Of a DNA stretch of 31,613 nt, positions 14,814-21,699 are shown in pieces. Both the position numbers and the translations under genes were made by a program. The notes below the pieces were generated by a model. That model was not told where the DNA came from, did no database searches, and saw nothing but the letters and a program-made list of their open reading frames with translations. Origin of the DNA: Bacillota bacterium (GTDB lineage: Bacteria > Bacillota > Limnochordia > Limnochordales > ZCTH02-B6); NCBI GenBank assembly GCA_017578085.1, contig PKQR01000009.1:1-31613 (forward strand). The letters are read 5' to 3'. Numbering within the stretch: position 1 is the stretch's first letter; each line of letters begins with the position of its first letter.

Positions 14814-15292
14814 CGCCGGGCCTCGCCTTGTCGCCGCCCCAGCCCGATGACGAGACCTGGATGCGGGCCGCCTTGGCGGAAGCCGAGGCGGCCGCGGCCA
14901 AAGGGGAAATCCCCATCGGCGCGGTCATCGTCCGGGACGGCGAGCTGATCGCCGCTGGCCACAACTTGCGGGAGACCGAACGGGACCCGACGGGCCATGC
15001 CGAGATGGTGGCCATCCGGCGGGCGGCGGCTCGCCTCGGGGCGTGGCGATTGACAGGCACTACGCTCTACGTTACAATTGAACCTTGTCCGATGTGTGCC
15101 GGCGCCTTAGTGCTGGCCCGCATCGAACGGTTGGTCTACGGGGCCGCGGACCCCAAGGCGGGGGCATGCGGCACGCTGTGGAACCTGGTGCAGGACCCGC
15201 GCCTCAACCACCGCCTGGCGGTTACCGCCGGGGTGCTGGAGGATGAGTGCCGGGCTGTCATCCAGGCTTTTTTCCGGCGCTTGCGCGGTTAG
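14804..15292 (+). CDS. tadA: tRNA-specific adenosine deaminase
   Basis: Deaminates the wobble adenosine (A34) of tRNA-Arg(ACG) to inosine. 162 residues with the zinc/catalytic motif H65-A-E67 and C95-P-M-C98, plus the conserved GEIPIGAVIV and ADPKAGACGTLWNLVQDPRLNH blocks. GTG 14804 overlaps the carrier gene by ten bases. Its own ribosome site is poor, so translation is probably coupled. In B. subtilis the same enzyme (YaaJ) lies next to the SRP RNA and dnaX, as here apart from the tRNAs, yceI and uvsE between. The gene contains a near-perfect promoter (15050-15078). Confidence 0.96.
   Translation: MHVAPGLALSPPQPDDETWMRAALAEAEAAAAKGEIPIGAVIVRDGELIAAGHNLRETERDPTGHAEMVAIRRAAARLGAWRLTGTTLYVTIEPCPMCAGALVLARIERLVYGAADPKAGACGTLWNLVQDPRLNHRLAVTAGVLEDECRAVIQAFFRRLRG
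15050..15078 (+). promoter_or_regulatory. Near-consensus promoter inside tadA, probably for the tRNA-Ser genes
   Basis: TTGACA (15050-15055), exactly 17 nt, then TACAAT (15073-15078), within the tadA frame just before the PCPMC codons. The codons here are unusually AT-rich for this genome. The predicted start near 15085 is about 237 bases before the first tRNA. Confidence 0.65.
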
Positions 15293-15321
15293 CGCAGGCG
15301 GTGGCGGTTTGGTAAGATCGC

Positions 15322-15412
15322 GGAGGGGTTGCGGAGCGGCCGAACGCGGCGCACTCGAAATGCGTTAGGCGGATTACCCGCCTCGTGGGTTCAAATCCCA
15401 CCCCCTCCGCCA
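15322..15412 (+). tRNA. tRNA-Ser (anticodon CGA)
   Basis: Acceptor GGAGGGG (15322-15328) pairs with CCCCTCC (15402-15408), followed by G and encoded CCA. The T arm is GTGGGTTCAAATCCCAC. The anticodon stem GCGCA/TGCGT holds loop CTCGAAA with anticodon CGA, reading UCG. The long variable arm (paired GGCGG...CCGCC) is typical of serine tRNA. Confidence 0.95.
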
Positions 15413-15433
15413 ATTTTTCTAGCGCAACGGCAC

Positions 15434-15522
15434 GGAAGGGTGCTGGAGCGGTCGAACAGGCACGCCTGGAGAGCGTGTGTACCTTCGTGGTACCGTGGGT
15501 TCAAATCCCACCCCTTCCGCCA
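15434..15522 (+). tRNA. tRNA-Ser (anticodon GGA)
   Basis: Acceptor GGAAGGG (15434-15440) pairs with CCCTTCC (15512-15518), followed by G and encoded CCA. The anticodon stem CACGC/GCGTG closes loop CTGGAGA with anticodon GGA, reading UCC/UCU. It shares the T arm of the preceding tRNA and has a long variable arm. It lies 21 bases after the first tRNA, so the two are co-transcribed. Confidence 0.95.
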
Positions 15523-15531
15523 TGTCTTCCT

Positions 15532-15559
15532 AGGGCTTCCGCCGGTCGGAAGCCCTTTT
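15532..15559 (+). terminator. Intrinsic terminator of the tRNA-Ser pair
   Basis: A ten-base stem AGGGCTTCCG (15532-15541) with CGGAAGCCCT (15547-15556), a 5-nt loop and a TTTTGCTTT tail, nine bases after the second tRNA. Confidence 0.9.
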
Positions 15560-15645
15560 GCTTTGCGGTGGCCCGCGAGAGCGTCCAGGGGCTCGGTGAA
15601 GCCGGGACAAGGCGGGCGCTCCGCCTGGCCGCAGCAGGAAAACGG

Positions 15646-15672
15646 AAGCCCCGGGATGAGACCCGGGGCCTT
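15646..15672. terminator. Hairpin downstream of yceI
   Basis: An eight-base stem GCCCCGGG (15648-15655) with CCCGGGGC (15662-15669). On the - strand it is followed by a T-rich tract (TTCCGTTTTCC), so it can terminate the yceI transcript. On the + strand CTTTCTG follows. Confidence 0.65.
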
Positions 15673-15745
15673 TCTGTGTCCGTAAGCTGTCCGCAGCCTT
15701 GACGGCCCGTGAGACGCCTACAGCGGGCGAACCCGCAGCCAAGGC

Positions 15746-16282
15746 TTACTCGTTGCTGGCGACGGCCTCCGCATCGATGGTGATGTCGACCTTCTCGCCG
15801 ACGAGGACGCCGCCTGCCTCCAGCGGCACGTTCCAGGTGAGACCGAAGTCCTTGCGGTTGACGGAGCCCTTGGCGGTCAAGCCAATGCGCTGGTTGCCCC
15901 ACGGGTCCTTGCCCTGGCCGGTGAACTCCACATCCAGGGTGACCGGGCGAGTCACGTCGCGGATGGTCAGGTCGCCGGTGACCTTGTAGGTGTTCTCGCC
16001 GGTCCTGGTCACCTGCGTGCTGCGGAACTTGATGGTCGGGTACTTCTCCGCGTCAAAGAAGTCGGGCGACTTCAGATGGGCGTCCCGTTGAGGCTCCCGG
16101 GTGTCGATGGTGTTGACGTCGATGGTGGCCTCAAAGGTGGCGGTGGTCAGGTCGTTGGGGTCGCCCTTGATGACGGCGTCCACGCCGCTGAAACGCCCCT
16201 TGACGGTGGCGAACATCATGTGCCGCACCGAGAACTCCACGGAGGTGTGGGTTGGGTCCACCTTCCACGTGGTGACGCTCAT
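15746..16282 (-). CDS. YceI-family lipid-binding protein
   Basis: 178 residues, the lipocalin-like beta-barrel of the YceI family, which binds isoprenoid or other long lipids. Landmarks are the start WKVDPTHTSVEFSVRHMMF, the VKGRFSGVDAVI turn, HLKSPDFFDAEKYPTIKF in the middle, and LTIRDVTRPVTLDVEF near the end. There is no signal peptide, so this is the cytoplasmic form. ATG 16282 follows GAAGGAGGAGA. A near-consensus sigma-A promoter lies upstream, back to back with the promoter of an HxlR-type regulator. This arrangement suggests regulation by that protein, for which the sequence gives only positional support. Confidence 0.93.
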   Translation of the reverse strand: MSVTTWKVDPTHTSVEFSVRHMMFATVKGRFSGVDAVIKGDPNDLTTATFEATIDVNTIDTREPQRDAHLKSPDFFDAEKYPTIKFRSTQVTRTGENTYKVTGDLTIRDVTRPVTLDVEFTGQGKDPWGNQRIGLTAKGSVNRKDFGLTWNVPLEAGGVLVGEKVDITIDAEAVASNE

Positions 16283-16363
16283 GTCGGTCTCCTCCTTCTA
16301 TCTCATGTTGTCGTTGTAGCCCGGTTCGTGATGCCAGGCCTGTTCGCTGCTGCCAACGGCTCC

Positions 16364-16392
16364 ATTCTAGCCGTGTCACTTACTTTTGTCAA
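16364..16392 (-). promoter_or_regulatory. Promoter of yceI
   Basis: On the - strand TTGACA (16387-16392), a 17-nt spacer and TAGAAT (16364-16369): a near-consensus sigma-A promoter, implying strong basal expression unless repressed. Confidence 0.85.
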
Positions 16393-16419
16393 GCACCTTA
16401 TGAATGTAAAGTTCGCGTG

Positions 16420-16428
16420 TGGTATAAT
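16420..16428 (+). promoter_or_regulatory. Extended -10 promoter of the HxlR-type regulator
   Basis: TGGTATAAT at 16420-16428, a perfect extended -10 element with no clear -35, 60 bases before the TTG start at 16488. An imperfect dyad (ACTTACTTTT 16378-16387, AATGTAAAGT 16403-16412) lies between the two divergent promoters and is a weak operator candidate. Confidence 0.6.
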
Positions 16429-16487
16429 GCGATCAGCGGCGGCCTTCCGCCGCGACGGGGGTGCGCTGCACCCAGGGGGGATGACCG

Positions 16488-16796
16488 TTGGGCTACGATC
16501 AGATGTGCCCGCATTACCAAGCCGCCATCCGCCTGCTGGGCAAAAAGTGGACGGGCCTCTTGGTGCGGGTGCTGTTGGGCGGGCCAAGGCGGTTTACGGA
16601 TTTTAAGAAGCAAATCCCGGAGCTGAGCGACCGGCTGCTCGCGCAGCGGCTGCGGGAGCTGGAGGATGCCGGCATCGTGACGCGCGTCGTGCACCCGGAG
16701 CGGCCGGTGGTCGTGGAATACCGGCTCACGCAGAAAGGGCAGGAACTGGCGCCTGTGGTGGAAGCGATCCAAGCTTGGGCGGACCGCTGGTATTGA
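16488..16796 (+). CDS. HxlR-family winged-helix transcriptional regulator
   Basis: 102 residues, the full size of this family, in which a single winged-helix domain dimerises. The conserved N-terminal cysteine is C7 (MCPHY), and the core reads LLGKKWTGLLVRVLLGGPRRFTDF, ISDRLLAQRLRELEDAGIV-like helix, and a wing VVEYRLTQKGQEL. Family members often sense electrophiles, aldehydes or oxidants through that cysteine. TTG 16488 is chosen because it follows AGGGGGG with seven bases between, and an ATG at 16481 is out of frame. It is divergent from yceI and its most likely target is the shared intergenic region. Confidence 0.93.
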   Translation: MGYDQMCPHYQAAIRLLGKKWTGLLVRVLLGGPRRFTDFKKQIPELSDRLLAQRLRELEDAGIVTRVVHPERPVVVEYRLTQKGQELAPVVEAIQAWADRWY

Positions 16797-16933
16797 TGCT
16801 GCCCGGGCTGTAGCAGGCCCAACTCGGCTGGGAAAGGCGAAGGCGCCGATGTTCTCGCAGTCCTGCCGCCGGCGCCCCCGGCACAGCAGCGGCGTACGCG
16901 CCGGCCAGGCGTTGGTGCATGGCCAGGGCTCGA

Positions 16934-16953
16934 CCCTGACAGCCTAGTCAGGG
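16934..16953 (+). promoter_or_regulatory. Hairpin overlapping the ribosome site of uvsE
   Basis: CCCTGAC (16934-16940) pairs perfectly with GTCAGGG (16947-16953) around the loop AGCCTA. The downstream arm carries most of the AGGGG that serves the GTG at 16963, so the fold would hide the ribosome site. The rest of the gap 16797-16933 holds no gene that I can support. Confidence 0.5.
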
Positions 16954-16962
16954 GTGGCGCCC

Positions 16963-17937
16963 GTGGCGGTGGGACTGGGGTTCGTGTCCATTTGCCTGAG
17001 TGAGAAGGACTGCTCGCCGGCGGGCGACGTGACCGTGAAATCCATCGAGCGCCTGCCGGACCGGGAGGCGAGGATCGAGCGCATCCGCCGCACGGCCCGC
17101 CGGAACCTGGAGAACACCCTGCGAATCTTGTGGTTTCTCAAGGGGAACGGCCTCAGCTGCTACCGGTTTGCCACGCATCTCATCCCGCTGGCAACCCATG
17201 AGGCGACCGACGGTTGGGAATGGTGGCAGGACCCGCTACTGGAGCCCCTTTTGGCCCGCATCGGCCAGGTCATCCGGCAGGAAAGTTTTCGGGTCAGTAC
17301 CCACCCGCCGCAGCTGTGTGTGCTAAACGCAGCGGAACCCGGCGTGTTTGCCTGGGTCGAGCGCTACACGGACTACCACGTGCGGCTCTTTCGCACCATG
17401 GGCCTGGACGAAACCGCGAAGATCGTCCTGCACGTGGGCAAGCGCTTCCCCGGCGGTAACCAGGCGGGCCTCCGCCAGGCTCTGGCCAACGTGGAGCGGC
17501 TGCCCGAGGCGGTCCGGGCCCGGCTTGTGCTCGAGAACGACGACCGCACCTTCTCGGCCAAAGATACCCTCACCTTGTGCCAACAAGCCGGCGTGCCCAT
17601 GGTGTTTGACCTGCACCACCACTGGTGCCGCAACGACGGAGAGGACTACCGGGACCTGCTGCCGGCGGTGTTTGCCACCTGGCGCGACCGGCCGCCGAAA
17701 GTGCACCTCTCGACCCCCCGGAGCCCGGAAGACGTGCGGGCGCATGCGGACTACGTCGACGCCGGGTTCGTGGAGCCGTTTCTCGAGTACGCGGCGTCGC
17801 TGGGTTCGTTCGACGTGATGGTCGAGGCCAAAATGAAGGACCTGGCGGCGCTGCGGCTCAGGCAGGAGCTGCCCCATATTTTCTCGGGGGAAACCAGCGC
17901 CGGGAAGGGCGGGGCCGACGACGGCGGCTCGCCTTGA
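16963..17937 (+). CDS. uvsE: UV damage endonuclease (UvsE/UVDE)
   Basis: Makes an incision 5' to UV photoproducts and other distorting lesions, an alternative to UvrABC repair. 324 residues with a TIM-barrel pattern: N-terminal GLGFVSICL and DCSPA, NLENTLRILWFLKGNGLSCYR, RVSTHPPQL, LVLENDDRTFS, MVFDLHHHW, and C-terminal MVEAKMKDLAALRLRQ. Metal-site histidines and acids lie in these blocks as in the family. GTG 16963 follows AGGGG with eight bases between. GTG 16954 in the same frame is the alternative but has no site. A 7-bp hairpin covers the ribosome site. The enzyme is frequent in spore-formers and thermophiles. Its stop overlaps the -35 of the SRP RNA promoter. Confidence 0.95.
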   Translation: MAVGLGFVSICLSEKDCSPAGDVTVKSIERLPDREARIERIRRTARRNLENTLRILWFLKGNGLSCYRFATHLIPLATHEATDGWEWWQDPLLEPLLARIGQVIRQESFRVSTHPPQLCVLNAAEPGVFAWVERYTDYHVRLFRTMGLDETAKIVLHVGKRFPGGNQAGLRQALANVERLPEAVRARLVLENDDRTFSAKDTLTLCQQAGVPMVFDLHHHWCRNDGEDYRDLLPAVFATWRDRPPKVHLSTPRSPEDVRAHADYVDAGFVEPFLEYAASLGSFDVMVEAKMKDLAALRLRQELPHIFSGETSAGKGGADDGGSP

Positions 17938-17963
17938 CACCGTTTCCGCCCGGCACCTATAAT
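17934..17963 (+). promoter_or_regulatory. Consensus promoter of the SRP RNA gene
   Basis: TTGACA (17934-17939), an 18-nt spacer and TATAAT (17958-17963), both hexamers perfect. The -35 overlaps the uvsE stop codon. The transcript would start near 17970. Confidence 0.9.
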
Positions 17964-17969
17964 GAAAGT

Positions 17970-18000
17970 GCGCACGGAATCCCGTTGCGGGTCCGTGCGC
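17970..18000 (+). other. 5' leader hairpin of the SRP RNA precursor
   Basis: GCGCACGG (17970-17977) pairs with CCGTGCGC (17993-18000), and inside it CCCG (17981-17984) pairs with CGGG (17988-17991). It starts about where transcription should begin and ends 28 bases before the mature RNA. It may be a processing signal, and it could also act as a weak uvsE terminator. Confidence 0.55.
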
Positions 18001-18028
18001 TCGGCGTCTTTGGCTGGGGTTAAGGTGT

Positions 18029-18295
18029 GCCGTGCTAGACGGGGAGGTAGCGGTGCCCTGCACCCGCAATCCGCTATAGCGGGGTCGAATTCCCGCCCGA
18101 GGCCTCGTCCTTGTGGAGCCTGCCCCGGATAAGTGGCGCTGACGATCGGGTCTCGCGCAACGGGCCTTCGTGAACCCCGTCAGGTCCGGAAGGAAGCAGC
18201 GGTAAGCGAATTCGCCCGTGTGCCGCGAGGGCGCCTGATCCGAGCCAACTGTCCGGGTAACGTCCGGAAGGGCAGGTCGACGGCGGGTGCACGGC
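18029..18295 (+). ncRNA. ffs: Signal recognition particle RNA, long Bacillus-type form
   Basis: The RNA scaffold of the signal recognition particle, which binds Ffh and guides nascent membrane proteins to the membrane. The conserved apical region of helix 8 is intact (GTCAGGTCCGGAAGGAAGCAGC split across 18178-18200, with the GGAA tetraloop). The ends GCCGTGC (18029-18035) and GCACGGC (18289-18295) pair to close helix 5. About 267 nt with an Alu-type 5' domain (GGGAGGTAGCGG-like start) marks the Bacillota long form. Its position upstream of dnaX is as in B. subtilis scr. Exact mature ends are set by processing and are approximate. Confidence 0.96.
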
Positions 18296-18305
18296 GCAAT
18301 TTTTT

Positions 18306-18337
18306 GGCCGGCGGGCGATGAGCGCGCCGGCCTTTTT
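18306..18337 (+). terminator. Intrinsic terminator of the SRP RNA gene
   Basis: GGCCGGCG (18306-18313) pairs with CGCCGGCC (18325-18332), with an 11-nt loop, then TTTTT (18333-18337). Nothing further was recognised in 18338-18465 before the dnaX ribosome site. Confidence 0.92.
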
Positions 18338-18479
18338 CCATTGGCCGTCCTCGCTTTGGCAGGCGGTTTCGCCTACGCAGCCGGGTTCCCCCAAGCAATG
18401 GTTTCCCGTTGGACCACAAACAAGGAAGCCGTCGGCGGGTCGACGAAGCAATCAAGGATCCTGCCGGGAGGTATCCGCG

Positions 18480-20366
18480 GTGAGCTACGTCTCCCTCTAC
18501 CGCAAGTGGCGCCCGCAGACCTTTGCCGACGTGACAGGGCAGGCCCACGTCGTGCGCACGCTCTCCAACGCCCTGGCGGAGAAGCGAATCGCCCACGCGT
18601 ACCTTTTCACGGGCCCAAGGGGCACGGGCAAGACGACGCTGGCGCGGCTGCTCGCGAAGGGGCTCAACTGCGTCAAGGGGCCCACGCCCGAGCCGTGCAA
18701 CCAGTGCCCGTCGTGCCGGCGCATCGCTGAGGGCACCGCGATGGACGTCATCGAGATCGACGGCGCGTCCAACCGGGGCATCGACGAGATCCGGGAAGTG
18801 CGGGAACGGGTGCGCTTTGCGCCCACCGAAGGCGCCTATAAGATTTACATCATCGACGAAGTCCACATGCTGACCAACGAGGCCTTCAATGCGTTGTTGA
18901 AGGTGCTTGAAGAGCCGCCGAAGCATGTGGTGTTCGTGTTCGCCACGACCGAACCCCACAAGATTCCCGCTACCGTCGCTTCCCGCTGCCAGCGGTTTGA
19001 CTTCCGCCGCCTGTCGATGTCGGAAACCGTCGCGCGGCTGGCGCAGGTGGCCCAGGCGGAAGGCATCAACGTCACCGAGGACGCGCTGCGGGTCATCGCC
19101 CGCTACGCCGAAGGGAGCCTCCGCGATGGGCTGGGGCTTTTGGACCAGTGCCGGGCGTACGCGGAGCAGGTCACGGCCGACGTGGTCACAGGTGTGCTGG
19201 GGGTCGCCCCCCGGGAGCAGGTGATCGCGTTTGCCGACGTGCTGGCCATAGGCGACGCGGCCCGGGGGCTCGCTCTGGTCAAGGAGCTGCAGGAAGCGGG
19301 CCGGGACCTGCGGCAGTTTTTGCGGGACGCCGCGCGGTATCTGCGGGACGTGCTCCTGTTTAAGGTGGCCGGGGAGCAGGCCGCGGGCGCGGCGGTGCTG
19401 CCGGGCACCGAGGAAAGCGAGGCCTTGCGCCGGCACGCGATGGCCTTGCCGGTACCGCTGATCTTGCGGGCCATTGAGGCCCTCGGTGCGGCGGAAGCGG
19501 ACATGCGCTATGCGACCCAGTCGCAGTTGCCGCTGGAGATGGCCATCGTTCGCTTGACCCGCCCGGAAACCCAGCTGGACCCTGAGGCGCTGCTGGCTCG
19601 GATTGAGCGGCTTGAGCGGCAAGTGGCGGCCTTGGCCGCGCAGCAGCCTGCGGCCGAGCAACGGCCGCCCTTGGCGGCGGAGGAGGTGGCGGCGGAGCAC
19701 CGGACGGCGGAGGCGCGTCCACGGGTGGGGCAGCAGATTTTGGACGAGCGCCGTATACTGGAGGAACACCGGGCGCCGGCGGAGCAGCCCATCGCCGAGC
19801 AGCGGCCCATGGCCCAGCAGCGGGCTTCGTTAGCCCGGCCGGAGCCGGCGGCTGCGGCGGCCGCGCAGGATGCCGGCGACGAGCTGGCGTTGATCTTGGC
19901 CCAGTGGGACCGGCTGCATGAGGTGCTGAACCAGCAGCGGCAGCGGGTCGTGCAGGCGTTCTTGCGGGAAGGCCGACCGGTCGCCTGCCGCAACGGCGTG
20001 CTGACCATCGAGTTCCCGCCCGACCGGGCGTTTCACCGGGATAACCTGCAGAGCGACGACAACCGCAAGGTGGTGGAGAAGATCCTCAGCCGCCTGGTGG
20101 GGCGTAAGATCCAGGTGACAACGGTGCTGGCCGGCTCAAAAGCAACGGAGGAGCCGGCCGGGGCCGTGGGCGACCCGGCGCCCGGGGCCGGCGCCGGTGT
20201 GACGGCGCTCCACGAGCCGGCCGGGGCCGGCGCGGCCCCTGGACCCGACAGGGCGCAGGCGCCGGCGGCCGATGCCGCCGATGACGTGCTCAACAGCCCG
20301 GCGGTACGAGAGGCGTTGCGCTTGTTTGGGGGCAGGATCATTCACGTCGAGCGGGATCGCCGCTGA
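18480..20366 (+). CDS. dnaX: DNA polymerase III subunit gamma/tau
   Basis: Clamp-loader ATPase that also ties the replisome together. 628 residues: AAA+ core with Walker A GPRGTGKT 45-52, four zinc-binding cysteines C64, C73, C76 and C79, Walker B/DEVH 126-129, sensor 1 near T157 and the arginine finger SRC 168-170. The region 380-480 is a low-complexity linker rich in Q, E, A and R (repeats such as AEQRP, AEEV, EEHRA). A C-terminal domain (about 505-560) follows, then an Ala/Gly/Pro tail. GTG 18480 has GGGAGGT upstream. An open frame continues 54 codons upstream across the SRP terminator but has no support. No obvious A-rich slippery site for making a short gamma was seen. yaaK follows. Confidence 0.97.
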   Translation: MSYVSLYRKWRPQTFADVTGQAHVVRTLSNALAEKRIAHAYLFTGPRGTGKTTLARLLAKGLNCVKGPTPEPCNQCPSCRRIAEGTAMDVIEIDGASNRGIDEIREVRERVRFAPTEGAYKIYIIDEVHMLTNEAFNALLKVLEEPPKHVVFVFATTEPHKIPATVASRCQRFDFRRLSMSETVARLAQVAQAEGINVTEDALRVIARYAEGSLRDGLGLLDQCRAYAEQVTADVVTGVLGVAPREQVIAFADVLAIGDAARGLALVKELQEAGRDLRQFLRDAARYLRDVLLFKVAGEQAAGAAVLPGTEESEALRRHAMALPVPLILRAIEALGAAEADMRYATQSQLPLEMAIVRLTRPETQLDPEALLARIERLERQVAALAAQQPAAEQRPPLAAEEVAAEHRTAEARPRVGQQILDERRILEEHRAPAEQPIAEQRPMAQQRASLARPEPAAAAAAQDAGDELALILAQWDRLHEVLNQQRQRVVQAFLREGRPVACRNGVLTIEFPPDRAFHRDNLQSDDNRKVVEKILSRLVGRKIQVTTVLAGSKATEEPAGAVGDPAPGAGAGVTALHEPAGAGAAPGPDRAQAPAADAADDVLNSPAVREALRLFGGRIIHVERDRR

Positions 20367-20383
20367 AATGGAGGGTACCCCAG

Positions 20384-20701
20384 ATGATGAACATGGCCAA
20401 GATGATGAAACAGGTGCAGAAGATGCAGCAGGAGATGGCCCGGATCCAGGAGGAGCTGGGGAGCAAGACCGTGGAGGCCAGCGCTGGCGGCGGCATGGTG
20501 AGCGCAGTCGCCAACGGCCACCAGGAGATCGTCAGCGTCCGCATTGATCCCCAGGCCGTCGATCCGAACGACGTCGAGATGCTGCAGGATATGGTGGTCG
20601 CGGCGGTCAACGAGGCCTTGCGCAAGGCGCGGGAGCTGGCGGCGCAGGAGATGGCCAAGGTGACCGGCGGCCTCAACATCCCGGGACTGCCGGGTTTCTA
20701 A
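20384..20701 (+). CDS. yaaK: Nucleoid-associated protein, YbaB/EbfC family
   Basis: 105 residues, small dimeric DNA-binding protein of the YbaB/EbfC family. It starts with MMKQVQKMQQEMARIQEELG, a helix typical of the family, followed by a beta-sheet region GGGMVSAVANGHQEIVSVRID and the DVEMLQDMVVAAVNEA helix. Genes of this family almost always lie between dnaX and recR, as here, suggesting a role in recombination or nucleoid structure. ATG 20384 follows GGAGGG with eight bases between. It lies 17 bases after dnaX and 22 bases before recR, so the three are one transcription unit. Confidence 0.96.
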   Translation: MMNMAKMMKQVQKMQQEMARIQEELGSKTVEASAGGGMVSAVANGHQEIVSVRIDPQAVDPNDVEMLQDMVVAAVNEALRKARELAAQEMAKVTGGLNIPGLPGF

Positions 20702-20723
20702 AGCACACCGGGGTTGGCTCTGG

Positions 20724-21323
20724 ATGCTGCACTACTCACGTCCCATCGCCCGCCTGATTGAAGAGCTGAACAAGCTGCCGGGCATCGGGCCCAAGACCGC
20801 CCAGCGGCTGGCGTACCACTTGGTCACCGGTCCCAAGGAGGACGCCCACAGCCTCGCGGAAGCCATCATCGAGGCCCGGGAGCGCACCATCTACTGCTCG
20901 GTCTGCTGCACCATCACCGACGTCGACCCGTGTCCCTTGTGCCGGGATGAGACCAGGGACCGGACGCTTTTGTGCGTCGTGGAGGAGCCCAAGGACATCC
21001 TGGTCCTGGAGCGGACGCGGGAGTACAAGGGGCTGTACCACGTGCTGCACGGGGCCATCTCCCCCATGGACGGCGTTGGGCCCCAGGACCTCAAGATCAA
21101 GGAGCTGCTCGCGCGCTTAGGCGACGGCCGGGTGCAGGAAGTCATCCTCGCCACGGACCCCAACATCGAAGGCGAAGCCACCGCCATGTACCTGGCGCGC
21201 CTTTTGAAACCGCTGGGCGTCAAGGTCACCCGCATGGCCCACGGCATGCCGGTGGGCGGGGACCTTGAATACGTGGACGAGGTGACCCTCACCAAGGCGT
21301 TGGAAGGGCGACGGGAGCTCTAG
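20724..21323 (+). CDS. recR: Recombination mediator protein RecR
   Basis: Acts with RecF and RecO to load RecA on gapped DNA. 199 residues, the family length. An HhH motif LPGIGPKTAQRLA at 18-30 precedes the zinc finger C58-x2-C61-x8-C70-x2-C73, then a TOPRIM domain (CVVEEPKDILVLERTREYKGLYHVLHG) and a C-terminal segment ATDPNIEGEATAMYLARLL. All regions expected for the family are intact. The ribosome site before ATG 20724 is weak (GGGGTTGG), consistent with translation following the upstream gene. yaaL follows. Confidence 0.97.
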   Translation: MLHYSRPIARLIEELNKLPGIGPKTAQRLAYHLVTGPKEDAHSLAEAIIEARERTIYCSVCCTITDVDPCPLCRDETRDRTLLCVVEEPKDILVLERTREYKGLYHVLHGAISPMDGVGPQDLKIKELLARLGDGRVQEVILATDPNIEGEATAMYLARLLKPLGVKVTRMAHGMPVGGDLEYVDEVTLTKALEGRREL

Positions 21324-21401
21324 CGGAAGCCTCACTAGGTGGAATAGCCTGGCGAGCGTCCCCCATATCCTAATGTCAGCTTGGCTACGGGGGGATGCAC
21401 G

Positions 21402-21695
21402 GTGGGCTGGAAAAAGGCTCTGGCAGGCTGCCTCGACGGTGTCGCCGGGTTTCTGCTGGGCCGGGACATGGAGATGGTCAGCAAGGCCCAGCGGCAAGCC
21501 CTCGCGGAAGAGGTGGAAAACGCCCGCCGGGAGTGGGAGGCCGCCCGGCGGCTTCTGGACAATGTGACCGACCCCAGGCTGATCGACTACGCCATCTTTG
21601 CCGCAGGCGCGGCGGAAAAGCGCTACATGTACCTCTTGGATGAAGCCCGCCGGCACGGCGTGCGCGCTGATGCCGTCCACCTGCAGTCGACATAG
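21402..21695 (+). CDS. yaaL: YaaL-like small protein (DUF2508)
   Basis: 97 residues, largely helical. An N-terminal region of about 30 residues (WKKALAGCLDGVAGFLLGR) is followed by a charged coiled region (QALAEEVENARREWEAARRLLD), then DPRLIDYAIFAAGAAEKRYMYLLDEAR, which resembles the conserved core of the DUF2508 (YaaL) family. Assignment leans on the position between recR and bofA, exactly that of yaaL in B. subtilis. GTG 21402 is preferred to TTG 21381 because GGGGGG (21389-21394) precedes it by seven bases. Function of the family is unknown. The gene precedes the bofA hairpin. Confidence 0.8.
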   Translation: MGWKKALAGCLDGVAGFLLGRDMEMVSKAQRQALAEEVENARREWEAARRLLDNVTDPRLIDYAIFAAGAAEKRYMYLLDEARRHGVRADAVHLQST

Positions 21696-21699
21696 ACAA

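Noticed and set aside
15313..15318. TGGTAAGAT just before the first tRNA-Ser as its promoter
   Set aside because: It ends four bases before the mature 5' end, too close for transcription to start upstream of the tRNA.
18338..18465. Possible riboswitch or T-box between the SRP terminator and dnaX
   Set aside because: No conserved core motif or terminator/antiterminator pair was recognised.
18180..19769. Long open frame on the - strand across dnaX
   Set aside because: It passes through the SRP RNA and dnaX and has no family similarity.
20100..20366. Programmed frameshift in dnaX to make gamma
   Set aside because: No A-rich slippery heptamer with a downstream stop and hairpin was seen; the open frame is continuous.
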